From contig DHLY01000098.1 of assembly GCA_002405525.1 (NCBI GenBank), positions 1 through 44,328 of the forward strand: a DNA stretch of 44,328 bases, in the 5' to 3' direction. Below, one piece after another: positions 34,629 to 42,718 of the stretch. Made by a program: the position numbers and the translations under genes. Each line of letters begins with the position of its first letter. Position 1 is the stretch's first letter. Source of the stretch: Proteobacteria bacterium UBA4656 (GTDB lineage: Bacteria > Pseudomonadota > Gammaproteobacteria > Xanthomonadales > Ahniellaceae). The notes under the pieces were generated by a model. That model saw nothing but the letters and a program-made list of their open reading frames with translations, had not been told where the DNA came from and searched no databases.

Positions 34629-35918
34629 GTGTCGACTGCCTTCCTCTGGTTGTTCATCATGCTGCTCGCGCTCGGCATGCCGGTGGTGTTCGCTCTGCTG
34701 GTCGGGCCAGGACTCAGTCTGCTGCTGGACGGCCAGCAGCCGTTCTTCGCCGCACTGCTGTCGCGGCTGTACAACGGCGTGGACAGCTTCCCGCTGCTGG
34801 CGGTGCCGTTCTTCATCCTCGCCGGCGAACTGATGAACTCCGGCGGCATCACCGCGCGCATCGTGCGCTTCAGCCAGTCACTGGTGGGCCACGTGCGCGG
34901 CGGACTCGCGCAGGTCAACATCATGTCGTCGATGCTGTTCGCCGGCATCTCCGGCTCCGCGGTCGCCGACGCCTCGGCGATCGGCAAGATGCTGATCCCG
35001 GCGATGGAGGCCAACGGCTACCGGCGCAGCTTCGCCGCCGCTGTCACCGCCGCGGCGGCGGTGATCGGGCCGATCATCCCGCCGTCGGGGATCATGATCC
35101 TGTACGGCTTCGTGATGAACCTCTCCATCGGCGCCCTGTTCGCGGCCGGCGTGGTGCCCGGCGTACTGATGGGTCTCGGGCTGATGGCGGTGACCCGCCT
35201 GCTGGCGAGCCGCTACGACCTGCCGGTCGCGGCACCGCGGGCCACCTGGGCCGAGCGCGGGCGCTCCTTCCGCGGCGCGATCGTCGCTTTGGTGATGCCG
35301 GTGATCCTGCTCGGCGGCATGCTCGGCGGGATCTTCACCGCCACCGAGGCGGCCGCCGTGGCCGCCGGCTACGCTCTGCTGGTCACCCTGTTCGTGCTCA
35401 AGAGCCTCAAGGCAGGCGAACTGCCTGGAATCTTCGTCACCACCGCGCTGCAGTCGGGCGTGATCCTGCTGCTGGTCGGCGCGGCGGTGACCTTCGGCTG
35501 GCTGGTGACCATGTCCGGCATGGCCGACAGCATGGCGGCGATGCTGCTCGGTGTGAGCGACAATCCGCTGGTCCTGCTGCTGCTGCTCAACCTGCTCCTT
35601 TTCGTGATTGGCATGTTCCTCGACGCCGGCCCGGCGATCCTGATCCTGGGCCCGGTGTTCGGTCCGGCCTTCACCGCGCTCGGCGTCGATCCGATCCACC
35701 TCGCGCTCGTGATGTGCATCAACCTCACCGTCGGGCTGACCACGCCGCCGATGGGCCTGGTGCTGTTCGTGACCGCGTCGATCGCCAACGAGAAGGTCGA
35801 GGCCATCGTGCGCGCGCTGCTCCCATTCCTCGCCGTGCAGGTGCTGGTGATCGTGGCGGTGACCTGCTTTCCTGCGCTGACCCTCACGCTGCCGCGCTGG
35901 CTGGGGCTGGTCCAATGA
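34629..35918 (+). CDS. dctM: TRAP transporter large permease, DctM family
   Basis: The large permease subunit with about 12 membrane helices that drives substrate movement with sodium. The 429-residue protein opens with hydrophobic LWLFIMLLALGMPVVFALL and shows the DctM segments PFFILAGELMNSGGI, FAGISGSAVADASAIGKMLIP, AAAAVIGPIIPPSGIMILYG and NLTVGLTTPPMGLVLFV. A GTG at 34629, 5 bp after dctQ, gives the family-like start; the frame is open further upstream but without coding sense. The binding-protein gene begins 10 bp downstream. Confidence 0.94.
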   Translation: MSTAFLWLFIMLLALGMPVVFALLVGPGLSLLLDGQQPFFAALLSRLYNGVDSFPLLAVPFFILAGELMNSGGITARIVRFSQSLVGHVRGGLAQVNIMSSMLFAGISGSAVADASAIGKMLIPAMEANGYRRSFAAAVTAAAAVIGPIIPPSGIMILYGFVMNLSIGALFAAGVVPGVLMGLGLMAVTRLLASRYDLPVAAPRATWAERGRSFRGAIVALVMPVILLGGMLGGIFTATEAAAVAAGYALLVTLFVLKSLKAGELPGIFVTTALQSGVILLLVGAAVTFGWLVTMSGMADSMAAMLLGVSDNPLVLLLLLNLLLFVIGMFLDAGPAILILGPVFGPAFTALGVDPIHLALVMCINLTVGLTTPPMGLVLFVTASIANEKVEAIVRALLPFLAVQVLVIVAVTCFPALTLTLPRWLGLVQ

Positions 35919-35928
35919 GTCGCCCGCG

Positions 35929-36978
35929 ATGAACGGCACCCTGGTCGCCCGCGCCCTGCTGGTCCTGATCCTGCTCGGCGGCCTCGCCGGCATCGTGGCC
36001 TCGCGAGCCGAGCGCACCGAACTGACGATCCGCATCGCCTTCCTCGCCTCGAAGGACGACGAGGACTATGTCGGCGCCCTCGCCTTCAAGCAGACCGTCG
36101 AGGGGCTGCTGCAGGGGCGGGCCACGGTGAAGATCTATCCGTCCGGACAGTTCTGCGGCAGCGAACGCGAATGCATCGAAAGCATGCAGAGCGGCGTTCT
36201 CGAGATGCACCAGACCACGGTCGGCGGGCTCGCGGCGCTGTATGGCGCGGTGCAGGTGCTCGATCTGCCCTACTCCTTCCGCGATGATGCGGTCGTCGAG
36301 TGCGTGGTCGACGGCCCTATCGTGAGGGCGATCGGCGACGCGATCCTCGCCGACGGCCTGGGCCTGCGGCTGATGGCGGTGGGCAACACCGGTGGCTGGC
36401 GCAGTTTCGGCACCACGCGGCAGCCGGTTGCATCGGCCGACGAACTGGCCGGCTTGCGTATACGCACCCTCCCCTCGGCCCTCGAACAGCAGATGGTTCG
36501 CGACCTTGGCGCGTCGCCGATGGCCCTGCCTTGGTCGGAGGTCTACAGCGCCCTCAGCGCCGGGCTGCTGGACGGCATCAAGAACAGCGCGCAGGACATC
36601 GTCGGCATGAAGCTCGACGATCACGTGCGGCATCTTTTCCTCGATCGGCACAGCTACATGGCGGCGCTGTGGTGGTATTCGGAGAAACAGTGGCAGGCGC
36701 TGCCGGCCGATGCGCAGCATGCCGTCCGCGAGGGCTTTCGCGCACTGGCGACGGCGACGCGCAAGGCGGCGAGCGATCGCGAACGCCCGGCGATGGAAGC
36801 CTTCGAACGCCGCGGCGGCAGGGTGACGGTCGCCACCCCGATCCAGCGCGACGAGTTGCGGCGACGCACTGCCAGCCTGCGCGACTGGTACCAGGCGCGA
36901 TTCGGGGACGCCTGGCTGAGACAGCTCGACGCCGAGATCGCGCGTTGCGAGGCTGCTCACCCTACCGACCAACCCTGA
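35929..36978 (+). CDS. dctP: TRAP transporter periplasmic solute-binding protein, DctP family
   Basis: Captures the substrate in the periplasm and hands it to DctQM. The 349-residue protein has an N-terminal hydrophobic signal or anchor (ALLVLILLGGLAGIVA), then the binding domain with YPSGQFCGSERECIESMQSGVLEM, the ELAGLRIRTLPS segment whose Arg binds the substrate's acidic group in TRAP proteins, and SALSAGLLDGIKNSAQDI. Two cysteines (in FCGSEREC) may form a disulfide. In this locus the acidic group bound is predicted to be a sulfonate. Substrate could be SQ, its glycoside, or sulfolactate; the sequence alone does not decide. Confidence 0.92.
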   Translation: MNGTLVARALLVLILLGGLAGIVASRAERTELTIRIAFLASKDDEDYVGALAFKQTVEGLLQGRATVKIYPSGQFCGSERECIESMQSGVLEMHQTTVGGLAALYGAVQVLDLPYSFRDDAVVECVVDGPIVRAIGDAILADGLGLRLMAVGNTGGWRSFGTTRQPVASADELAGLRIRTLPSALEQQMVRDLGASPMALPWSEVYSALSAGLLDGIKNSAQDIVGMKLDDHVRHLFLDRHSYMAALWWYSEKQWQALPADAQHAVREGFRALATATRKAASDRERPAMEAFERRGGRVTVATPIQRDELRRRTASLRDWYQARFGDAWLRQLDAEIARCEAAHPTDQP

Positions 36979-36996
36979 CTCCGACGGAACACCCGC

Positions 36997-37458
36997 ATGC
37001 GCATCCTGTTCGTCGATGCCGGCAATTACTGCCGGTCCCCCGCCGCCGAAACCGTCGCCCGCACCCACGCCGCCCGCGCCGGGGTCTCGGACCGGTTCTC
37101 CTTCGGTTCGGCGGGACTCAAGGACAAGCACGCCGGCGACACCGCCGATCCGCGGACCATCGAGGCCTGTCGCGTGCGCGGCTACGGGCTCGACGACTTC
37201 CGGTGCCGCGAGATCACGGCGCATGATTTCGCGGACGCGAACCTGATCCTGGCCATGGACCGCGAGAACCTGGCCGCGCTGGAGGCGCGCCGGCCCGACG
37301 GCAACCGGACCCCGATTCGGCTGTTCCTTGGCGAGCACGAAGTGCCGGATCCATACTTCGGCGACACCGATGGATTCGACACGATGATGGAGCAGATCGA
37401 AGCCGGCGCGGCGAGCCTGCTGAGCCACCTCGCCGACGCACCCGCGTCCGGGCGCTAA
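36997..37458 (+). CDS. Low-molecular-weight phosphatase-like protein with Cys-to-Asp change
   Basis: A 153-residue protein with the fold of low-molecular-weight tyrosine phosphatases and arsenate reductases. The family's active-site loop is VCLGNICRSP; here it reads VDAGNYCRSP (residues 6-14), so the nucleophilic Cys is Asp7 while Cys12, Arg13 and Ser14 remain. The general-acid Asp in VPDPYFGD (Asp118) and the C-terminal FDTMMEQIEAGAASLL helix are kept. A normal phospho-cysteine mechanism is ruled out, so it may bind ligands without catalysis or use Asp7 in another reaction. It lies 18 bp behind dctP and may share its mRNA. Its role is unknown. Confidence 0.75.
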   Translation: MRILFVDAGNYCRSPAAETVARTHAARAGVSDRFSFGSAGLKDKHAGDTADPRTIEACRVRGYGLDDFRCREITAHDFADANLILAMDRENLAALEARRPDGNRTPIRLFLGEHEVPDPYFGDTDGFDTMMEQIEAGAASLLSHLADAPASGR

Positions 37459-37591
37459 ACCGGCGGCGAAGCGCAGGGCTGATCTTCGCGCCGCGCCGTG
37501 GGTACGGGCACTCCCGCGGGTTGCCGCTGCGCCGCCGGAAGATGCCGGGCAACCGGTTCAACCTGGCCGCGGTCCATGGCAGGCTGACGAC

Positions 37592-38941
37592 ATGGCCGCA
37601 CTGCTCCGCATCGCCCTGCTGCTTACGATCGCCTGGATGGGATGGACCGCGCTGTTGTACTTCGGCCAGCGCGGGGTGGCGTTCCCCGGCGCGGGCTTGC
37701 GGTCCGGACCGACGGCGCCGCCGGAACTGGCGACCGCCGTCATCATCGACCGCGTCACGCCCGCTGGACACGCCATCTTCCTGCGCTCCGTCACCGCCTG
37801 GGCAACGGCCCCGGCGATCCTGTTCGCCCACGGCAACGCGGAGTTCGCGGCACAGAACGTGGCGTCGTTCCGGCCTTGGGCGGATGCGGGCTTGCATGTC
37901 CTGCTGGTCGAGTATCCGGGCTACGACGGCGCCCCTGGCAGACCGACGCAGGCCACGATCGACGCCCTGTGGCTCGCGGCCTTCGACTGGCTTGCGGCGC
38001 GCCCGGAGGTCGATGCGCGACGGATCGTCGGCTTCGGACGCTCGCTCGGGTCCGGGCCGACCGCCGCGCTCGCCGCTCGGCGGCCGCTGGCCGCCGTGGT
38101 GCTGCAGTCGGGGTTTGCCGACACGGTGCGCTTCGCGCACGCCCGCTTGCTGCCCGGTTTCCTGGTACGGGACCGGTGGGACAACGTCGGCGCGCTGCGC
38201 GCCTTCGGCGGCCCCGTGTTCGCCAGCCACGGGCGGCACGACGCTATCATTCCGCCGTCGCATGCGGAATCGCTCGCCGCGCTGCCCAACGTGCACCTCG
38301 AATGGCAAGACTGTGGCCACAACGATTGCCCGCTGTTCGATGCCGCATACCGCCAACGCGCTCTGGCGTTCCTTGCCGCCGCCGGCGTGTTGCCTTCGGG
38401 GCCGGGCACGCCCGCCGCACCCTCGGCCCGGCCGCCCGGTTCAGGGGCGGTCCAGGAAAGCGCGCCGGTACTCGCGCGGCCCCAGGCCGGTCCGCTTCGC
38501 GAGCTGGCGATGGAAGTGGCCCAGTGTCGGGAATCCGCAGCGGCGCGCGACCTCGGCGATCGGCCGCTGCGAGTGGCGCAGCAGCAGGCAGGATTCGGCG
38601 ATCCGCACGTCGTTGAGGTAGGCCGAGAAGGGCCGCCCGGCGCGGCGCCGGAATGCGCGACTGAACGAGCCGGGGGCCACGCTGAGTCGCCGAGCCCCTT
38701 CAGCCACGGTGAGAGGGCGGTCAAAATCGCGGTGGATCCACGCCAGCACGCGGCCGAGGCGAGGGTCCTCTCCGGGCAAGGCGGCGGTGCGTGCGCCGGG
38801 GGCCTGCCGGACGAGGCCCGCTTCGGCGTTCGCGATGCGCCCCACCAGCGCCAGCGCGCGGCCGAGCCGTTCCAGCCCGTCGCTGTCGGCGATGGCCTGC
38901 AAGTCCGCGATCGCCGCTGCGCGCAGCGACCCCTCCAGTAG
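37592..38941 (+). CDS. Alpha/beta hydrolase with overlong C-terminus
   Basis: A 449-codon frame whose first ~265 residues form a clear alpha/beta hydrolase: an N-terminal membrane segment (about 4-22), LFAHGNAEF oxyanion region, nucleophile elbow GFGRSLGSGP, acid GRHDAIIPP and His in CGHNDCPLF. Hydrolases of this BEM46/YfhR-like type are usually 250-300 residues. Beyond about 38390 the frame has no recognisable domain and runs about 500 bp antisense through the convergent AraC gene before a stop at 38941. Either the natural stop was lost or the tail is real but unusual. Substrate unknown; a membrane-anchored esterase-like enzyme is the best description. Confidence 0.7.
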   Translation: MAALLRIALLLTIAWMGWTALLYFGQRGVAFPGAGLRSGPTAPPELATAVIIDRVTPAGHAIFLRSVTAWATAPAILFAHGNAEFAAQNVASFRPWADAGLHVLLVEYPGYDGAPGRPTQATIDALWLAAFDWLAARPEVDARRIVGFGRSLGSGPTAALAARRPLAAVVLQSGFADTVRFAHARLLPGFLVRDRWDNVGALRAFGGPVFASHGRHDAIIPPSHAESLAALPNVHLEWQDCGHNDCPLFDAAYRQRALAFLAAAGVLPSGPGTPAAPSARPPGSGAVQESAPVLARPQAGPLRELAMEVAQCRESAAARDLGDRPLRVAQQQAGFGDPHVVEVGREGPPGAAPECATERAGGHAESPSPFSHGERAVKIAVDPRQHAAEARVLSGQGGGACAGGLPDEARFGVRDAPHQRQRAAEPFQPVAVGDGLQVRDRRCAQRPLQ

Positions 38942-39283
38942 CGCCGACCGCGCCCCCTCGGCGAGACAATCCCGAGCAGCCTTCAGTTCAGGCAGCAGTC
39001 CGAGTCCGGGCGGCAGCGTCAGGTGCAGCACCAGCGCGGACGCACCTCCGCCATCGCCGCGGCTCCACCACACATGCGGCACTCGTGGAGGTACCAGCAC
39101 CACGTCCCCCGCAGCGAACGGTGACACCTGGCCGTCGATCACGCGCACACCGGCGCCATCGCGAATCCATGTGACTTCGAGCGCCGCATGGTGGTGATAG
39201 GGGCCGTCGAAGCGCTCGCAATCCAGGATCAACAGCTGCGTGGTCGCTGCGACGTGCGCCAAAGGTTCGGGAATCGCACGCAT
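38441..39283 (-). CDS. AraC-family transcriptional regulator
   Basis: A 280-residue regulator with an N-terminal cupin sugar-binding domain (HHHAALEVTWIRDGAG, then FAAGDVVLVPPRVPHVWWS) and two C-terminal helix-turn-helix units (PLTVAEGARRLSVAPGSFSRAFRRRAG and RPIAEVARRCGFPTLGHFHRQLAKRTGLGPREYRR). It is divergent from the GH13-GH92 operon and probably activates it in response to a sugar. Its 3' half is overlapped on the other strand by the extended hydrolase frame. Confidence 0.9.
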   Translation of the reverse strand: MRAIPEPLAHVAATTQLLILDCERFDGPYHHHAALEVTWIRDGAGVRVIDGQVSPFAAGDVVLVPPRVPHVWWSRGDGGGASALVLHLTLPPGLGLLPELKAARDCLAEGARSALLEGSLRAAAIADLQAIADSDGLERLGRALALVGRIANAEAGLVRQAPGARTAALPGEDPRLGRVLAWIHRDFDRPLTVAEGARRLSVAPGSFSRAFRRRAGRPFSAYLNDVRIAESCLLLRHSQRPIAEVARRCGFPTLGHFHRQLAKRTGLGPREYRRAFLDRP

Positions 39284-39312
39284 GAAAAGCTTGCCTTGCC
39301 AGAATCGGCACA

Positions 39313-39349
39313 GTATGGGTCATACCCGGATGTCGTGCTGCATCATGCA
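39313..39349. promoter_or_regulatory. Two small palindromes in the araC-GH13 divergent gap
   Basis: GTATGGGTCATAC (39313-39325) is a perfect 5-bp inverted repeat around GGT, and TGCATCATGCA (39339-39349) is a perfect 5-bp inverted repeat around C. They are 13 bases apart in the 104-bp gap between the divergent genes, where control of the glycan operon would act. No clear promoter hexamers were recognised. Confidence 0.35.
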
Positions 39350-39387
39350 CCGACCATGATGTGGTACCGACGTATCCGCCCCGTCCG

Positions 39388-41049
39388 ATGCCGCTGACGA
39401 CCGATGGACCGCCCCTGACCGCCTGCCCCTGGTGGCGCGGCGCGGTGCTGTACCAGGTCTACCTGCGCAGCTTCGCGGACGGCGACGGCGACGGGCTCGG
39501 CGACCTCCGCGGACTGATCGGCCGACTCGACCATATCGCCGGCCTGGGCGTCGACGGGCTGTGGCTGGGGCCCTTCTACCCCACGCCGGACCGCGACTTC
39601 GGTTATGACGTCAGTGACCACTGCGCGGTGGACCCGCGCTTCGGCACGCTCGACGACTTCGACCACCTCCTGCGCGAGGCCCATGCGCGCGGGCTGAAGG
39701 TGATCATCGACCAGGTCTGGAGCCACACCGCGGCCGAACATCCGTGGTTCACCGACAGCCGCGCCTCGCGCGACAACCCGAAGGCCGACTGGTACGTGTG
39801 GGCCGATCCACGCCCCGACGGCAGCCCGCCCAACAACTGGCAGAGCTGGATGGGCGGCAGCGCCTGGCGCTGGGAGCCGCGCCGCGGCCAGTACCACCTG
39901 CACAACTTCCTGCCCACCATGCCCGACCTCAACCTGCACCATCCGCCGGTGCAGGAGGCGCTGCTCGCGATCGCCGATTTCTGGCTGGCGCGCGGCGTCG
40001 ATGGATTCCGCCTCGACACCGCGAACCTGTACTTCCACGACCGCCAACTGCGCGACAACCCCGCGCTGCCGCCGGAGCGCCGCGGCCGCAGCCCGGTACT
40101 GATGCAGGAGCACCGCTACAACGCCGACCAGCCCGAGACCCTGCCCTTCCTCGAAGCGTTGCGCCGGCGCCTGGACGCGCACGGCGCGCGGATGGCGGTC
40201 GGCGAGATCGGCGGCGCCAACTGGGACGCCCGCATGGCCGAGTACACGGAAGGCACCGGGCGCCTGCACTCGGCGTACTCCTTCGCGTTCCTCGGCGCGC
40301 GCCCCGGTCCGGCGGAAATTGCCGCGCGGCTCGACGCCTGGTCGAACCGCAGTGGCTGGCCGAGCTGGGCCTTCTCCAACCACGACGTGCCGCGGGTCGC
40401 CACGCGCTGGTCGGGCCCCGGCGCCGCCGCGTTCGACTTCGGCGGCGGCGGCGGCGCCGACACGGCGCGTGGCGCGGTGCCGCCGGAGACCTGGATGGCC
40501 CTGTTGCTCGCCCTGCGCGGCACGATCTTCATCTACCAGGGCGAGGAACTCGGCCTCGAGGAGGCGCAGGTCCCACCGGAGCGGATGCGCGATCCCTTCG
40601 GCCTCGCCCACTGGCCCCTGCTGCGCGGCCGCGACGGGTGCCGCACGCCGATGCCGTGGCAGGCCGATGCAGCGCACGCGGGCTTCAGCGCGGTGGAACC
40701 GTGGCTGCCGGTCGCCGACGGCCATCGTGCGCGTGCCGTCGACCGCCAGGCGGCCGATCCGCACTCGATGCTGTCGACCACGCGCCGCTTGCTGCACCTG
40801 CGCCGCGCCCACGAGGCGCTGCGCCACGGCGAACTCGCGCTCGCCGCCGCGGACGACGGTCTGCTGCACCTGGTGCGGCGCGGCGGCGCATCGGTGGTGC
40901 AGGCGGCCTTCAACCTCGGCACGACAGCGCGCCGCATCGCCATCGCCGCGGCCGGCCGGCGCACGCTCTGGTCCGGCGGCGCCCTGCCCGCGTCCACCCA
41001 CCTCGACCTGCCGCCGGGCGCCGCCTGGTATGGCCTCGGAGAACCCTGA
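39388..41049 (+). CDS. GH13 alpha-glucosidase
   Basis: A 553-residue cytoplasmic GH13 enzyme of the oligo-1,6-glucosidase/alpha-glucosidase type. It opens WWRGAVLYQVYLRSFADGDGDG, and shows the nucleophile in GVDGFRLDTANLY, acid/base Glu in MAVGEIGG, and the third acidic residue in FSNHDVPR, with IYQGEELGLEEAQVP and RTPMPWQ typical of exo-acting enzymes. It resembles the xanthomonad alpha-glucosidases that hydrolyse or transfer short alpha-glucosides such as maltose. The ATG at 39388 is preferred to a GTG at 39361. Its stop overlaps the next start (TGATG), so it heads an operon with the dioxygenase, TIM-barrel and GH92 genes. Confidence 0.92.
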   Translation: MPLTTDGPPLTACPWWRGAVLYQVYLRSFADGDGDGLGDLRGLIGRLDHIAGLGVDGLWLGPFYPTPDRDFGYDVSDHCAVDPRFGTLDDFDHLLREAHARGLKVIIDQVWSHTAAEHPWFTDSRASRDNPKADWYVWADPRPDGSPPNNWQSWMGGSAWRWEPRRGQYHLHNFLPTMPDLNLHHPPVQEALLAIADFWLARGVDGFRLDTANLYFHDRQLRDNPALPPERRGRSPVLMQEHRYNADQPETLPFLEALRRRLDAHGARMAVGEIGGANWDARMAEYTEGTGRLHSAYSFAFLGARPGPAEIAARLDAWSNRSGWPSWAFSNHDVPRVATRWSGPGAAAFDFGGGGGADTARGAVPPETWMALLLALRGTIFIYQGEELGLEEAQVPPERMRDPFGLAHWPLLRGRDGCRTPMPWQADAAHAGFSAVEPWLPVADGHRARAVDRQAADPHSMLSTTRRLLHLRRAHEALRHGELALAAADDGLLHLVRRGGASVVQAAFNLGTTARRIAIAAAGRRTLWSGGALPASTHLDLPPGAAWYGLGEP

Positions 41050-41855
41050 TGCACTGGCTCGACGAACCCGCATCGACCACCGCCGCCGAGCGCGCGGCCT
41101 TCGCACGCGACGGCCACCTCACCCTGCGCGGCCTGCTGCCGGCGGGCGACCTGGACCGGATCGGCCGCGAGATCACGCGGCTCACGCTGCAATTGAACAC
41201 GGAACAGCGCACGCTGGACGAACGCGATACCTATGGCCGCGCGTTCCTTCAGGTGATGAACCTGTGGGAGAAGAGCCCGCTCGCGGGACGCTTCGTGATG
41301 GGCCAGCGCCTCGCGCGCGTGGCGGCCGAACTGCTCGGCGTGAGCGGCGTGCGTCTTTACCACGACCAGTCGCTCTACAAGGAACCCGGCGGCGGACTGA
41401 CGCCTGCGCACGCGGACCAGTTCTACTGGCCGCTGGCCAGCGACCGCACGGTGACGGCCTGGATCCCGCTGCAGGACGTGCCGATGGCGATGGGGCCGCT
41501 GGGCTTCTACAGCGGCAGCCAGCGCGTCGCGGAAGGGCGCGACCTCGGCATCTCCGACGCCAGCGAGGACGACATCCCGGCGCGAATGGCCGCGCTGGGG
41601 CACCCGTACGCGTGCACGCCGTTCGCGCTGGGCGACGTGAGCTTCCACCTCGGCTGGACCTTCCACCGCGCGGAACCGAACACCTCCGACCGGCCGCGCT
41701 CGGTGATGACGGTGATCTACATGGCCGACGACATGCGCCTGCTCGATCGCCTCAACTCGGTGCAGGAAAACGACCGCGCCCAGTGGTGTCCTGGCGTCGC
41801 CGCAGGTGCGCGGGTCGATTCGCCGAAGAACCCCGTGGTGTGGTCGGCCGCGTGA
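41049..41855 (+). CDS. Phytanoyl-CoA dioxygenase (PhyH) family protein
   Basis: A 268-residue Fe(II)/2-oxoglutarate-dependent oxygenase. The iron ligands are His121 and Asp123 in TPAHADQFYWP and probably His206 in GWTFHRAEPN; Arg217 in RPRSVMTVIY would bind 2-oxoglutarate. The MGPLGFYSGSQR stretch is typical of the PhyH family. Known members hydroxylate small molecules, lipids or osmolytes, and the substrate here cannot be named. Its start overlaps the GH13 stop, and its stop overlaps the next start, so it is translated with carbohydrate genes and probably acts on a sugar-related compound. Confidence 0.85.
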   Translation: MHWLDEPASTTAAERAAFARDGHLTLRGLLPAGDLDRIGREITRLTLQLNTEQRTLDERDTYGRAFLQVMNLWEKSPLAGRFVMGQRLARVAAELLGVSGVRLYHDQSLYKEPGGGLTPAHADQFYWPLASDRTVTAWIPLQDVPMAMGPLGFYSGSQRVAEGRDLGISDASEDDIPARMAALGHPYACTPFALGDVSFHLGWTFHRAEPNTSDRPRSVMTVIYMADDMRLLDRLNSVQENDRAQWCPGVAAGARVDSPKNPVVWSAA

Positions 41856-42709
41856 AGCCGCTCCGCCTGCTGGCGCTGGCCACCGTGCAGGGCCTGCCGC
41901 GCGGCTCCAGCGGCGCGCGCGCCACGCTGGACGCGCAACTGGCGATGCTGCCGGCGCACGGCGTCACCGGCGTGCTGGCCTGGGACCACGCACCCGCGAT
42001 CCGCGCCGCGGGGCTCGCGCTGCACGCGATGGCGCGCCTCGATGCGCCGGCCGACGCCGGCACGCTGGTCGCCCGCCACGCGGGCGAAGGCGCGGCGAGC
42101 ACCACCCTGCACGTGGGCACCGCCTTCGACGACGATGACCGCCTCGACCGGTACGCCGATGCCTTGCTGTCCGCCGCCGACCGCCATCGCCACCCGGTGC
42201 TGGTCGAAACCCATCGCGCGACGGTGACCCAGGATGCCTGGCGCACGCTGCGCTGGGTCGCACGCTTCCCGGCGCTGCGGTTCGCGCTCGACGCCTCGCA
42301 TTGGGTGGTCGCGGGCGAACTCGACTACGGCGGCGGCTTCGACGCGCGCCTGCCCTTGCTCGACCCCATCCTGCGCCGCAGCCCGCTCGTGCAGGGACGC
42401 ATCGCCAGCGGCGGCGCGATCCAGGTCGGCGTCGACGATCCCGGGCCGTGGCGCGCGCAGGCCGCGGCCTTGTGGGCGCGCGCGTTCGCCCTGCGCAGGG
42501 CCGAAGCGCCACTGGAGCCGATCGCGTTCTGCCCCGAACTGCTCCCCCACGTCATCGGCTCCCCGCCGCGATGGATCGGCTATGCGCCGGTGCGCCGCGG
42601 CGATACCGAGCCGCTGGGCATCCAGGAGACCACCGATCGTTTCGCCGAGGCGCTGCACCTGTTCGAACTGGCGGAACACTGCGCCAGCAACCCGCCCACC
42701 TTCGCCTGA
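41852..42709 (+). CDS. Sugar isomerase/epimerase-like TIM-barrel protein
   Basis: A ~285-residue protein starting with GTG overlapping the preceding stop (GTGA). Segments such as HPVLVETHRATVTQDAWRTLRWVARFPALRFALDASHWVVAGE suggest the xylose-isomerase-like TIM-barrel fold, where a Glu, an Asp and a His bind the metal (here E in VETHR, D in LDASHW). No signal peptide is seen. The family includes sugar-phosphate epimerases and isomerases, but divergence is too great to name a substrate. It sits between the dioxygenase and the secreted GH92 enzyme. The frame is open far upstream to 40319 but only as a shadow. Confidence 0.65.
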   Translation: MKPLRLLALATVQGLPRGSSGARATLDAQLAMLPAHGVTGVLAWDHAPAIRAAGLALHAMARLDAPADAGTLVARHAGEGAASTTLHVGTAFDDDDRLDRYADALLSAADRHRHPVLVETHRATVTQDAWRTLRWVARFPALRFALDASHWVVAGELDYGGGFDARLPLLDPILRRSPLVQGRIASGGAIQVGVDDPGPWRAQAAALWARAFALRRAEAPLEPIAFCPELLPHVIGSPPRWIGYAPVRRGDTEPLGIQETTDRFAEALHLFELAEHCASNPPTFA

Positions 42710-42718
42710 ATCCGCACG

